Positions 1 to 8,116 of a stretch of DNA of 39,552 nt are shown here, piece after piece. The stretch spans positions 1-39,552 of the forward strand of contig CAJTVD010000021.1 of the NCBI GenBank assembly GCA_910579495.1, written 5' to 3'. Under the pieces are notes generated by a model. It ran no database searches and had not been told where the DNA came from. It saw nothing but the letters and a program-made list of their open reading frames with translations. The position numbers and the translations under genes were made by a program. This stretch comes from an uncultured Lachnospiraceae bacterium. GTDB lineage: Bacteria; Bacillota; Clostridia; Lachnospirales; Lachnospiraceae. The first letter of the stretch is position 1, and the number at the start of each line of letters is the position of its first letter.

Positions 1-1
1 G

Positions 2-451
2 GTAGGCACAGGCAAGAGCTTTTTTGCCGGGTGTATCGCCAATGCCCTCATGGAGAAAGAAGTTTCCGTGTGCATGACAAACTTTGCCCTTATCCTCAAT
101 GACCTTGCCGCCAGCTACAAGGACAGGAACGAGTACATAGTCCGCCTTTGCAGCTTCCCTCTGCTTATCCTTGATGATTTCGGCATGGAGCGTGGCACAG
201 AATACGGCTTAGAGCAAGTCTATAACGTGATTGACAGCCGATACCGCAGCCAAAAGCCGCTGATTGTCACAACGAATTTGACGCTGGAAGAATTGCAGAA
301 CCCGGAGGACACCGCCCATGCCCGGATATATGACCGCCTTATTGAAATGTGTACCCCCGTCCGCATTACCGGGGAGAATTTCAGAAAAGCCAGAGCAAGG
401 GAGAAAATGGAACAGCTTAAAAAGCTGCTGAACGGAAAGGAGAGCCTATGA
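2..451 (+). CDS. DnaC/IstB-like ATP-binding protein, 5' truncated by window edge
   Basis: The reading frame is already open at base 2 and begins inside a Walker A motif (VGTGKS), so the N-terminus is missing. A Walker B region, LLILDDFGMER, follows about 45 residues later, and then a sensor-like VTTNLT stretch. This is the C-terminal AAA+ ATPase half of a DnaC/IstB-type helicase loader. Such proteins sit just upstream of xis/int in Tn1549-like elements and probably help element DNA replication. Its stop overlaps the xis start (ATGA), indicating translational coupling. The family assignment is secure; the role in the element is inferred. Confidence 0.85.
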   Translation, partial: VGTGKSFFAGCIANALMEKEVSVCMTNFALILNDLAASYKDRNEYIVRLCSFPLLILDDFGMERGTEYGLEQVYNVIDSRYRSQKPLIVTTNLTLEELQNPEDTAHARIYDRLIEMCTPVRITGENFRKARAREKMEQLKKLLNGKESL

Positions 452-642
452 AAGAAATCCCCATTTGGGAAAAGAGTAATTTGAGTTTAGAAGAAGCTGC
501 TGCTTATTCTGGAATCGGTATCAACAAGCTGCGTGACCTTACCAGTGACAGAAACTGCCGGTTTGTTTTGTGGGTAGGTAATAAACGGTTAATCAAACGC
601 CGGCTGTTCGACCAGTTTATTGAGCAAGAGTATTCGATTTGA
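448..642 (+). CDS. xis: Excisionase, Tn916 Xis-like
   Basis: A 64-residue protein that starts MKEIPIWEKSNLSLEEAAAY and contains a winged-helix DNA-binding fold of the Tn916 Xis type (conserved IPIWE, LTxEEA, GxxKLR and IKR positions). Xis is the directionality factor that binds near the element ends and helps the integrase excise the element. The length matches the family (about 67 residues). The gene overlaps the ATPase by 4 bp and lies upstream of int, as is normal. The start ATG follows AAGGAGAGCCT. Confidence 0.9.
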   Translation: MKEIPIWEKSNLSLEEAAAYSGIGINKLRDLTSDRNCRFVLWVGNKRLIKRRLFDQFIEQEYSI

Positions 643-665
643 AATTTAGTGATGTAAAAATCAGT

Positions 666-698
666 CTTGATATGATACAATGGACGTGTCATATCAAG
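666..698. repeat. 10-bp inverted repeat in front of int
   Basis: CTTGATATGA (666-675) is repeated in perfect inverse as TCATATCAAG (689-698) with a 13-nt spacer. It lies between the xis stop and the int ribosome binding site. It could be an attenuator-type hairpin in the int leader or a protein-binding site. The end half, ATATCAAGG, recurs at 2053-2061 near the right end of the element. Confidence 0.5.
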
Positions 699-728
699 GC
701 TCTTTCCATCACGGAAAGGAGTTTGACA

Positions 729-1928
729 ATGTCCGAGAAGCGAAAAGACAATAAAGGAAGAATCCTGCGGACAGGAGAGAGCCAGAGAAAAGACTTGATT
801 TATCAATATCGGTATACGGATATCCGTGGGAAACGACAGACCATTTATTCCTCTGATTTAAAGGACCTGCGGGAAAAGGAAAAGACAATCCAAAAACAGC
901 TTGATGACGGGATTGATTATGCTGCCGGAAAGATTACCGTGCTTGCCCTTTTAGAGCGATACATCAGTTTGAAACAAGGTGTGCGCTATAACACCAAAGT
1001 AGGTTATAATTTTGTGCTGAATTTAGTCAAGAAAGAAGATTTTGGTTATCGCCAGATAAGGGATATCAAAGTATCAGACGCACAGCAATGGATTATGAAG
1101 CTGCACAATGACGGCAAAGGTTATAGCACAATCACAAGCGTCCGGGGCGTTGTCAAGCCAGCCTTTCAAATGGCGTACAACGAGGACATTATCCGTAGAA
1201 ATCCCTTTGACTTCAAACTGGTAGACGTTGTACCCAATGATTCACAGAAGCGGATTGCCATGACTGCGGAACAACAGGAGCTTTGGATGGGCTTTATTCG
1301 GGAAGATAAAACCTACATGAAGTATTTTGATGAATTTGTCGTACTGTTGGGAACCGGTATGCGTGTCAGCGAGTTTTGCGGCTTAACAAAAAGTGATTTG
1401 GATTTTGAAAACCGAAGAATCCGGGTAGACCATCAGCTTGTCCGGGAGCGGGGCGGAAAATATTATGTGGAGAAAACCAAGACAGAATATGGCTGCCGCT
1501 ATATCCCCATGACGGAGGAAGTTTACCAAAGTCTGCAAAACATACTTGCCCGCCGCAAGAAAGTGAAAACGGAAATTGTTGTGGACGGATATGGTAGTTT
1601 CCTTTTGCTGGATAAGGACGAAAAGCCGAAAGTAGCGTTGCATATCGAAAATGAAATGCGTTGGGCAATGAAGAAATACAAGAAGCTACACCCAGATAAA
1701 CCATTGCCCCATATCACGCCCCATGTGTTCCGCCATACATTCTGTACCAATATGGCAAATGCGGGCATGGATATCAAGAACCTGCAATATGTAATGGGAC
1801 ATTCTGATGTTGGCGTTACACTGAATGTTTACACCCATGCCAGCTTTGACCGTGCGGCGGAGCAAATAGCGAGAATCATTGATTTTAAAGAAGCCGATAT
1901 GCAGGGAAAACAAAGAAAATCAAGTTGA
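729..1928 (+). CDS. int: Tyrosine integrase of the Tn916/Tn1549 family
   Basis: A 399-residue site-specific recombinase that inserts and excises the conjugative element. The frame is open from 639, but the start chosen is ATG 729: AAGGAG sits 7 nt upstream, the protein then begins MSEKRKDNKGRIL like family members, and its length (about 400) is correct. It has an N-terminal arm-binding domain, a core-binding SAM-like domain (about residues 65-170) and a catalytic domain with Arg in GTGMRVSEFCGL, HVFRHTF (HxxR), GHSDVG and the nucleophile Tyr in VYTHA. All catalytic positions are present, so it looks functional. Confidence 0.93.
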   Translation: MSEKRKDNKGRILRTGESQRKDLIYQYRYTDIRGKRQTIYSSDLKDLREKEKTIQKQLDDGIDYAAGKITVLALLERYISLKQGVRYNTKVGYNFVLNLVKKEDFGYRQIRDIKVSDAQQWIMKLHNDGKGYSTITSVRGVVKPAFQMAYNEDIIRRNPFDFKLVDVVPNDSQKRIAMTAEQQELWMGFIREDKTYMKYFDEFVVLLGTGMRVSEFCGLTKSDLDFENRRIRVDHQLVRERGGKYYVEKTKTEYGCRYIPMTEEVYQSLQNILARRKKVKTEIVVDGYGSFLLLDKDEKPKVALHIENEMRWAMKKYKKLHPDKPLPHITPHVFRHTFCTNMANAGMDIKNLQYVMGHSDVGVTLNVYTHASFDRAAEQIARIIDFKEADMQGKQRKSS

Positions 1929-1942
1929 AAAATACACCAATC

Positions 1943-2003
1943 TACTACACCACTTACTACACCATTTGCCCATAAATTTGCGTAGATTTATATAGATTTG
2001 CGT
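1943..2003. repeat. Short direct repeats, candidate integrase arm sites
   Basis: TACTACACCA occurs at 1943-1952 and 1955-1964, and ATTTGCGT at 1976-1983 and 1996-2003 (20-bp period). Tn916-family integrases bind short direct repeats (DR2) near the element end through their N-terminal domain, and this is the expected place for such sites. The assignment rests on position only. Confidence 0.4.
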
Positions 2004-2091
2004 GAAGTCAGGGCAAAATACAAAATTGAAGAAAAGCGCCGAAAAGCTTGAAATATCAAGGTTTAAAGGCTTATGAAAGGATATAAAAGAT

Positions 2092-2619
2092 ATGATAAAA
2101 ATATTATTTGTTTGCCACGGCAATATCTGCCGTTCCCCCATGGCTGAGTTTGTACTGAAAGATATGGTAAAAACCAAAAACATCCAAGACCAGTTTTTCA
2201 TTGCCTCAGCCGCCACCAGTACAGAAGAAATCGGCAATCCTGTACACTATGGAACCAGGGACAAGCTTGCCCATTATGGCATCAGTGTAGCCGGGAAAAC
2301 TGCAGTCCGCATGAAAAAGCAGGACTATGAGGCATATGACTATCTCATTGGGATGGACAGCGCCAACATCCGAAATATGCTGCGGATCACAGGCGGTGAC
2401 CCGTCCCACAAAATATACAAGCTGCTGGAGTTTGCCGGAAGTGCCAGGGATATTGCAGACCCATGGTATACAGGAAACTTTGATGCCACATATGAAGACA
2501 TTGTGGAAGGATGCGAAGCCCTCCTCCAAGGGCTTCAAAGCACCCCTCCCTCCCCCTGTAAAACAAAGAAGCCGGATGAAAAGGAAAAGAAACTTCCCCA
2601 CAGCAAATCTAAAAATTGA
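2092..2619 (+). CDS. Low-molecular-weight protein-tyrosine phosphatase
   Basis: A 175-residue cytoplasmic phosphatase of the LMW-PTP family, which removes phosphate from tyrosine residues. The P-loop CHGNICRS near residue 7 contains the CX5R catalytic signature, and the general acid Asp is in DPWYTGNF at about residue 124. The C-terminal 25 residues (rich in Lys, Pro and Ser) extend beyond the normal fold. The start ATG is preceded by GAAAGGA. This is the first gene to the right of the conjugative element and may be its insertion neighbour. The substrate is unknown. Confidence 0.9.
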   Translation: MIKILFVCHGNICRSPMAEFVLKDMVKTKNIQDQFFIASAATSTEEIGNPVHYGTRDKLAHYGISVAGKTAVRMKKQDYEAYDYLIGMDSANIRNMLRITGGDPSHKIYKLLEFAGSARDIADPWYTGNFDATYEDIVEGCEALLQGLQSTPPSPCKTKKPDEKEKKLPHSKSKN

Positions 2620-2645
2620 TTTTGTTGAGAAAAACAATTTTTAGA
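2608..2645 (+). terminator. AT-rich inverted repeat after the phosphatase gene
   Basis: TCTAAAAATTG (2608-2618) pairs perfectly with CAATTTTTAGA (2635-2645) across a 16-nt loop, overlapping the phosphatase stop region. The stem is AT-rich and has no clear T-run after it, so it is at best a weak terminator. Confidence 0.35.
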
Positions 2646-2674
2646 TTGTCACAAAAACATCTATGTGGTATGAT
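2646..2674 (+). promoter_or_regulatory. Sigma-A promoter of the ECF S component/coaX/coaBC operon
   Basis: TTGTCA (2646-2651) and TATGAT (2669-2674) are separated by 17 bp, close to consensus. Transcription would start near 2681, about 45 bp before the ATG at 2726. No known riboswitch was recognised in the short leader. Confidence 0.7.
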
Positions 2675-2725
2675 TACACCGTATTGTATCTCAATTATGA
2701 GAATAATAACAGGAGGAAACATATC

Positions 2726-3556
2726 ATGAAAAATGAAAAAACCTATGAACTGGTGCTGACAGCACTGTTCACTGCCATAATCATCATTATGGCATTCACA
2801 CCTCTGGGATATATCCCGTTAGTTGTAATCAACGCAACTATCATCCATATCCCTGTTATCCTTGGAGCGCTATTTCTGGGACCGAAGAAAGGTGCATTCT
2901 TAGGATTTGTATTTGGATTCACAAGCTTTATCAACAACACCTTCAAGGCGGCCACGCCCTCGGCTTTTGTATTTTCACCGGTGCTGGCTTCAAACCTGGT
3001 GGGCGTCTCCGGAATCTTTAAAAGCCTTTACATTTGTTTTGTGCCAAGAATCCTGGTGGGTGTCCTACCCTATTTTGTATACCTTCTGATCCGGAAGCTT
3101 CTGCGGGGGGAACAGAAAGTATGGCGTGTTGCAATCAATATTGTGATATCCGTCATTTTGTCTGTATCCCTGAATGCATTTTTAAACCGCCTGCTGGCGG
3201 ATAAAACGGGCTCGTCCGCAGCCGCCGGGCTGGCTGGCGGGGCACTGGCAGGTATTATCCTGTTTATTGCCCTGACTTTGGCAGGCCAGAAAAAGGCATC
3301 CGCCAATATCTCCCTGGCCTATGCCGGGCTGGCTGGCGCTTTTACCAATACTTTATTGGTCATGAGCGGCATTTTTATCCTTTACAAAGATGCCTACGCC
3401 CAGGCTCTTGGCATTGCAGGGGAAGCGGTATTTGATACCATTATGGGCATCATTACCTTTAACGGCATTGTGGAAGCGGTAGTCGCGGCAATCATTGTTG
3501 CCGGGGTGGGGCTGGCACTGACCAAAATAAAGCCCATAAAAGAATGGAAAAATTAA
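2726..3556 (+). CDS. ECF transporter S component, probably for pantothenate
   Basis: A 276-residue, very hydrophobic membrane protein with about six or more predicted membrane segments. It has the ECF substrate-binding subunit pattern: an N-terminal TALFTAIIIIMAF helix followed by a short conserved loop and HIPVILGALFLGPKKGAFLG. S components capture a vitamin and dock on a shared EcfA/EcfA'/EcfT energy module, which is not encoded here. An upstream in-frame start at 2663 lies inside the promoter, and AGGAGG (2711-2716) points to ATG 2726. The gene sits 20 bp before coaX and is co-oriented with coaBC, so pantothenate is the likely substrate (inference from context only). Confidence 0.8.
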   Translation: MKNEKTYELVLTALFTAIIIIMAFTPLGYIPLVVINATIIHIPVILGALFLGPKKGAFLGFVFGFTSFINNTFKAATPSAFVFSPVLASNLVGVSGIFKSLYICFVPRILVGVLPYFVYLLIRKLLRGEQKVWRVAINIVISVILSVSLNAFLNRLLADKTGSSAAAGLAGGALAGIILFIALTLAGQKKASANISLAYAGLAGAFTNTLLVMSGIFILYKDAYAQALGIAGEAVFDTIMGIITFNGIVEAVVAAIIVAGVGLALTKIKPIKEWKN

Positions 3557-3576
3557 TTCCTGGGAGGGGATAATTT

Positions 3577-4347
3577 ATGATTTTAGCAGTAGATATTGGA
3601 AATACAAACATTGTAATCGGATGCATTGAGCAGGAAAAGATTTATTTTGTGGAAAGGGTATCCACGAATATCTCCCACACAGTATTGGAATATGTGGTAG
3701 AATTTAAAACCCTTCTGGATTTGTACCAGATTCCTTTTAAGGAAATCACCGGCTGTATTATTGCATCTGTGGTCCCGCCTCTTAACAATACTGTAAAGTC
3801 GGCGCTGGAAAAGCTCCTGCGCATCACTCCCCTCCTGGTAGGGCCGGGTGTGAAAACCGGGCTGAATATTCTGATGGATAATCCAGCCCAAGTAGGCTCG
3901 GATTTAATCGTCAACGCTGTTGCAGGGCTTAAGTATTATGGTGCCCCCATTATCCTGATTGATATGGGAACGGCAACCACCATCAGCGTTGTAGATGAAA
4001 ATAAAAACTATATTGGCGGCATGATACTCCCAGGCGTCCGGGTTTCCCTGGACTCCCTGGTAAACCGCACCTCCCAGCTTCCCCGCATCAGCCTGGAAGC
4101 GCCCCGGAGGACCATCGGCAAAAATACCATCGACTGTATGAAAAGCGGCATTGTCATGGGGCAGGCAGCCTGCATGGACGGGATGGTCGAGCGTATTTGG
4201 GAAGAACTGGGTTATCAGGCTGTGGCGGTCGCCACTGGCGGGCTTGCAGGCAGTATCATCCCCTATTGCAAAAACAAAATTATCTGTGACAATGAACTGA
4301 CCTTAAAGGGCCTGAATGTAATCTACCAGAAAAACATGGAATCATAA
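3577..4347 (+). CDS. coaX: Type III pantothenate kinase
   Basis: A 256-residue cytoplasmic enzyme that phosphorylates pantothenate with ATP, the first step of coenzyme A synthesis. It belongs to the ASKHA superfamily: DIGNTN at residues 5-10 is the phosphate-binding signature, GPGVKTG lies near residue 90, and IDMGTATT near residue 128 holds the catalytic Asp region. It ends with a CATGGLAGSIIPY-like adenosine motif (VATGGLAG). Full length for the family. A strong GGGAGGGG ribosome binding site precedes the ATG. It lies between the ECF S component and coaBC. Confidence 0.95.
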   Translation: MILAVDIGNTNIVIGCIEQEKIYFVERVSTNISHTVLEYVVEFKTLLDLYQIPFKEITGCIIASVVPPLNNTVKSALEKLLRITPLLVGPGVKTGLNILMDNPAQVGSDLIVNAVAGLKYYGAPIILIDMGTATTISVVDENKNYIGGMILPGVRVSLDSLVNRTSQLPRISLEAPRRTIGKNTIDCMKSGIVMGQAACMDGMVERIWEELGYQAVAVATGGLAGSIIPYCKNKIICDNELTLKGLNVIYQKNMES

Positions 4348-4365
4348 ATAAGGAGCAGAGAAACT

Positions 4366-5574
4366 ATGTTAGAAGGAAAACACATCCTGCTGGGCGTAAC
4401 AGGCAGTATTGCTGCTTATAAAATTGCTTCCCTTGCCAGTATGCTGAAAAAGCAAAAAGCGGATGTTACCGTTATAATGACCCAAAATGCCACCAATTTT
4501 ATCAATCCCATAACCTTTGAGTCTCTCACTGGGAACAAGTGCCTGGTGGATACCTTTGACCGGAATTTCCAATTCCAGGTAGAGCATGTCTCCCTTGCCA
4601 AACAGACGGACGTGGTAATGGTCGCGCCCGCTTCCGCCAACGTCATTGCCAAAGCGGCACATGGTCTGGCGGACGATATGCTGACCACTACCCTGCTGGC
4701 CTGCCAGTGCCCGAAAATCATCGCTCCCGCTATGAATACCCGGATGTTCCGGAATCCCATTGTGCAGGATAACATGAAGACGCTGCACTCTTATGGCTTT
4801 GAGGTCATCCCCCCTGCCACAGGCTATCTTGCCTGTGGCGATACCGGGGAAGGGAAAATGCCGGAGCCGGAGCTTTTACTGGAATACCTGATACGTGCCC
4901 TGCAGCCCAAAGACATGGCAGGCGTAAAGGTACTGGTGACTGCCGGGGCTACCAGGGAAAAAATTGACCCTGTGCGCTATATCAGCAATCATTCTACCGG
5001 AAAAATGGGTTATGCCATTGCCCGGGCGGCAATGCGCCGGGGAGCCGAAGTCACTCTTGTTACCGGGCAGGCCAGCCTGGCACCTCCCATGGACGTCCAT
5101 GTGGTGGAAATCCTCTCCGCAGCCCAAATGGCGGACGCAGTAAAAAGCTGTGCCCAGGACCAGGATATTATCATCAAAGCCGCAGCCGTGGCGGATTACC
5201 GCCCCAGCCATACAGCCGAAGAAAAAATCAAAAAAACGGATGCAGATTTCTCCATCGCCCTGGAACGGACAGAAGATATTCTGGGCTTTTTAGGTGCACA
5301 CAAAAGAGAAGGGCAGTTCCTCTGCGGTTTTTCCATGGAAACCGAAAATATGGCTGAAAATTCTTTCCGTAAACTGGAAAAGAAAAACCTGGACCTGATT
5401 GTGGCCAATAACCTGAAACAGCAGGGAGCCGGGTTCGGGGTTGACACCAATATTGTAACCCTCATATCTAAAGAAGAATCCATCTACCTTCCCATTATGA
5501 AAAAAGAGGAAGTGGCAGAAAAACTGCTGGATTATATTATGGCACACAGATCAGACAGGGCAAACCATCCATGA
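4366..5574 (+). CDS. coaBC: Bifunctional phosphopantothenoylcysteine decarboxylase / phosphopantothenate-cysteine ligase
   Basis: A 402-residue fusion enzyme for two steps of coenzyme A synthesis: ligation of cysteine to 4'-phosphopantothenate (CoaB), then decarboxylation to 4'-phosphopantetheine (CoaC). The N-terminal flavoprotein domain shows GVTGSIAAYK, the HVSLA histidine, PASANVIAKAAHG, PAMNTRM and the substrate-flap Cys in GYLACGDTGEGKMPEP. The C-terminal CoaB domain starts at about residue 185 with VTAGATREKIDPVR, then NHSTGKMG, KAAAVADYRP and KIKK. The length is normal. AGGAG lies 10 nt before the ATG. With coaX and the ECF S component it gives uptake and conversion of pantothenate to phosphopantetheine. 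Confidence 0.96.
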   Translation: MLEGKHILLGVTGSIAAYKIASLASMLKKQKADVTVIMTQNATNFINPITFESLTGNKCLVDTFDRNFQFQVEHVSLAKQTDVVMVAPASANVIAKAAHGLADDMLTTTLLACQCPKIIAPAMNTRMFRNPIVQDNMKTLHSYGFEVIPPATGYLACGDTGEGKMPEPELLLEYLIRALQPKDMAGVKVLVTAGATREKIDPVRYISNHSTGKMGYAIARAAMRRGAEVTLVTGQASLAPPMDVHVVEILSAAQMADAVKSCAQDQDIIIKAAAVADYRPSHTAEEKIKKTDADFSIALERTEDILGFLGAHKREGQFLCGFSMETENMAENSFRKLEKKNLDLIVANNLKQQGAGFGVDTNIVTLISKEESIYLPIMKKEEVAEKLLDYIMAHRSDRANHP

Positions 5575-5593
5575 AAGGAAGCCTGGGATAAAT

Positions 5594-6997
5594 ATGGAAA
5601 AAAAGCTGGAAAACTGCCAGATCCGCCCACACATCTGCACCCATCATCCAGAACTGGCGCAGATTTTTGAGGCGGCGTTGGACAATGTAATGAATATAAA
5701 CACCGTCCCCTGTGACTGGGGCACCTATAACCGTACCGGGAAACTGGACAGTTCCTGTCCCTGGATGATCCGTGCCGGTGCCTGTTATGAACAGCCCTGG
5801 ACCAGGGACGCTGTGTTAAACACCTGGAACTGTGGGAATTTTACCCAGCCGGGAATCGCTAGAAATACACTGCTTGCGGTATGTGAACAACGCCAGGGGC
5901 ATATGGTAATCCAGCAGGACGACCAGGACTGGGACCGGGTAATCTGGATCATCGGAGCCTGGCAGCATGTCCTGGCAACGGGAAACCGTGATTTTGCAAA
6001 AGATGCCCTGGCGGCAGCGGAATATGAATGGCAGCAGGCGGAAAATAACCGCTTCCATACAGGCTATGGCCTTTTTACCGGCGGTTCCTTTTTTAATGAC
6101 GGGATTTCCGGTTATCCCCTGGATTTGTATGAATCCGCCGACGGCCCGGGTTTTCAGGGACTGCACCCAAAAGTACGGGCGGCCATGTCCCTGTCAACCA
6201 ACTGTATAAGCTATGGGGCCTATCTATGTACTGCGGCGCTGGCTGAATTTCTGGGCCATCCCGGTGACTGCTTCCGGGAAAAAGCAAAGGCTCTGAAAAA
6301 ACGGATCCAGGATAACTTTTTGACACAGGAGGGATATGCCTACCTGCTCTATCCTGACGGACGCCAGTGCCGGATGCAGGAAGCCTGTGGTTGGATTTTC
6401 GCTGCAATGTCCGGAATCTGTGATGACCCTGCAGCATTGTTAAAAAAAATGCAACGCTCTCCTGCAGGGCTTACAAGTATCTGCCCTGATTTTGAAGGCG
6501 TGAAAACACCTGCAAGGCACAACCAGTTAATCTGGCCTTTTATCAACGGCTTCTTTGTCCAGGCGGCAGCCCAAGCAGGGGAACTGGAATTGGCATATAA
6601 GGAATTTGACCTGCTTACAAAACTGTATCTGGGCAGCGGAAACCATTTCTTTGAAATTTATGACCAGGAAGGACGGGTAGAAGGCGGCTGGCAGGCGGGA
6701 AGCCATTATGACTCCTGCCATGACCAGACCTGGTCGGCCAGCCTTTATATTGGTGCCGTCTTGTACGGATTCCTGGGGCTGAAAATCACAACAAAAGGAA
6801 TTCATTTTACCCCTGCGGTCCCAAAAGAACTGGAGGGATTGGGCATTGAAGGGCTACAGATAAGAGAAGGCCGGATTGCCCTTACCACCTCTGGATGCGG
6901 AAAAAGGATCCAGAAAATCTGTGTCAATGGAAAAGACGCAGAAAACTTTCCCATTCCCTTTTCAGGAGAATGGAAAATCCATCTGGAACTGGCATAG
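5594..6997 (+). CDS. Putative cytoplasmic (alpha/alpha)6-barrel glycoside hydrolase
   Basis: A 467-residue protein without signal peptide. It resembles six-hairpin glycosidases of the amylo-alpha-1,6-glucosidase/GH63/trehalase-like superfamily: Trp- and acid-rich blocks include QPWTRDAVLNTW, QDDQDWDRVIW, HNQLIWPFINGFF and DQTWSASLYIG, and the C-terminal 60 residues form a short beta domain. It probably hydrolyses a small oligosaccharide or alpha-glucoside inside the cell; the exact GH family and substrate are not clear from the sequence alone. It starts 19 bp after coaBC with GGAAG 12 nt upstream, so it may be cotranscribed with the coenzyme A genes despite an unrelated function. Confidence 0.7.
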   Translation: MEKKLENCQIRPHICTHHPELAQIFEAALDNVMNINTVPCDWGTYNRTGKLDSSCPWMIRAGACYEQPWTRDAVLNTWNCGNFTQPGIARNTLLAVCEQRQGHMVIQQDDQDWDRVIWIIGAWQHVLATGNRDFAKDALAAAEYEWQQAENNRFHTGYGLFTGGSFFNDGISGYPLDLYESADGPGFQGLHPKVRAAMSLSTNCISYGAYLCTAALAEFLGHPGDCFREKAKALKKRIQDNFLTQEGYAYLLYPDGRQCRMQEACGWIFAAMSGICDDPAALLKKMQRSPAGLTSICPDFEGVKTPARHNQLIWPFINGFFVQAAAQAGELELAYKEFDLLTKLYLGSGNHFFEIYDQEGRVEGGWQAGSHYDSCHDQTWSASLYIGAVLYGFLGLKITTKGIHFTPAVPKELEGLGIEGLQIREGRIALTTSGCGKRIQKICVNGKDAENFPIPFSGEWKIHLELA

Positions 6998-7009
6998 CTG
7001 GTTCCAGAT
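6981..7009. terminator. Hairpin between the convergent glycosidase and dus genes
   Basis: ATCTGGAAC (6981-6989) and GTTCCAGAT (7001-7009) form a perfect 9-bp stem with an 11-nt loop that contains the glycosidase stop codon. The genes on both sides converge on it. There is no T-run on either strand, so termination is uncertain. Confidence 0.4.
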
Positions 7010-7036
7010 TCCCAACAGGGAAAAATAACTAATCCG

Positions 7037-8011
7037 CTATCCCTCCCCAAAACCAGCTCCGGGAACCATTTCACAACAGCCAAAGAGAGATTCTACTGCC
7101 CTTTCATATTCTGCCGCCCTGCTTGCTTTCCGTATTTTCTTTATATGCTTTTCCCTGTCCGTAAAAAGATACTGCATATAGTTCCAAAGTTCTTTCATTT
7201 TAAACAAAACCCCTGTATCGCCGGATAGCACTCCCCTATAATCCTGGTAAACCCTGTCATGGAAAGCTTTCAATTTTTCTTTTTCAGAGGCTGGCTCCCC
7301 AGGCGCTCCTGAAAGGATCTCCAAAAGCAGGCCTGGATTAGCCAAAAGCCCCCTGCCCAGCATGATCCTGTCCACCCCGGGAAAGTCTTTTATAATCCCC
7401 TGATAAGCTTTCTGTGTAAAAATATCCCCGTTATAGCAGACCACAGCCCTGCTCTTTTGGACGGCGTAGGAAAAAGCCGAAAGGCTGGGGCTGTTTTTGT
7501 AAAAGTCCGCCCTTACCCTGGGATGCACAATCAGCTCCGCTATGGGATATTGGTTGTAGACCTCCAGGATTTTTTCAAACTCTTCTGCCCTTTCCATGCC
7601 AATCCGGGTCTTCACAGAAACAGCCACTGGCGCGTCCGCAAAAACCTCCTCCAGAAATTTGTTCAGGTAGTCCGTATCCGCCAAAAGCCCCGCCCCCTTT
7701 TTCTTTGATACCACCGTCTGGTAAGGGCAGCCAATATTCAGATTCACCTCTTCATATCCCATCTCCTGCAGACAATATAGGTAACCGGTTATCTCCCTGC
7801 CCTTATTCCCAAGAAGCTGGGGAACCACCGCCATCCCCTTATTATTTGTAGGGCTTACCTCTTCCAGTTCCTTTCTTTTAGTAAGCCCGTTTTGGCTGAC
7901 AGCAATAAACGGGGTAAAATATTTACAGATGCCGCCGCCATAAAAATCATGATAGGCTTTCCGGTAGATATATCCTGCAATCCCTTCAAGAGGGGCAAAA
8001 TAAAACTTCAT
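7037..8011 (-). CDS. dus: tRNA-dihydrouridine synthase family protein
   Basis: A 324-residue FMN-dependent TIM-barrel enzyme that reduces uridine to dihydrouridine in tRNA. It begins MKFYFAPLEGIAGYIYR, contains the catalytic Cys in NLNIGCPYQ at about residue 92, KTRIGM at about 135, HPRVRADFY at about 163 and the FMN-phosphate-binding YNGDI and GRGLLANP segments. The open frame extends upstream to 8098, but AAAGGAG lies 6 nt before the ATG at 8011, which gives the usual family N-terminus. It has its own promoter. Which uridine it modifies cannot be read from the sequence. Confidence 0.9.
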   Translation of the reverse strand: MKFYFAPLEGIAGYIYRKAYHDFYGGGICKYFTPFIAVSQNGLTKRKELEEVSPTNNKGMAVVPQLLGNKGREITGYLYCLQEMGYEEVNLNIGCPYQTVVSKKKGAGLLADTDYLNKFLEEVFADAPVAVSVKTRIGMERAEEFEKILEVYNQYPIAELIVHPRVRADFYKNSPSLSAFSYAVQKSRAVVCYNGDIFTQKAYQGIIKDFPGVDRIMLGRGLLANPGLLLEILSGAPGEPASEKEKLKAFHDRVYQDYRGVLSGDTGVLFKMKELWNYMQYLFTDREKHIKKIRKASRAAEYERAVESLFGCCEMVPGAGFGEG

Positions 8012-8069
8012 CCTGCACTCCTTTCTCCCACCGCCCCCCGGCGTCTGTGGATGTTCCTCGTTCCTTTCT

Positions 8070-8098
8070 ATTCTAGCATACAACAAATCAATTGCCAA
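8070..8098 (-). promoter_or_regulatory. Sigma-A promoter of the dus gene
   Basis: On the minus strand TTGGCA (plus positions 8093-8098) and TAGAAT (8070-8075) are spaced 17 bp apart. The ISAs1 element's target duplication begins at 8108, only 10 bp upstream of the -35 box, so the insertion left the core promoter intact but removed any upstream regulatory DNA. Confidence 0.65.
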
Positions 8099-8116
8099 TT
8101 AATGAACTACATAACC

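Larger units (their letters stand above)
1..2070 (+). mobile_element. Right end of a Tn916/Tn1549-type integrative conjugative element
   Basis: Three consecutive genes, a DnaC-like ATPase, a 64-residue Xis and a tyrosine integrase, are the standard right-end order of Tn916/Tn1549-family conjugative elements. The rest of the element lies outside the window. The exact right terminus could not be fixed. It must lie after the integrase stop (1928) and before or near the phosphatase gene (2092), because the phosphatase begins with its own ribosome binding site. The end coordinate given is approximate. Confidence 0.8.

Noticed and set aside
639..728. N-terminal extension of the integrase from 639
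   Set aside because: The ATG at 729 has a proper AAGGAG and gives the family length; the upstream part covers the inverted repeat of the leader.
2680..2725. Riboswitch in front of the ECF S component gene
   Set aside because: The leader from the predicted start site to the ATG is only about 45 nt and shows no conserved aptamer.
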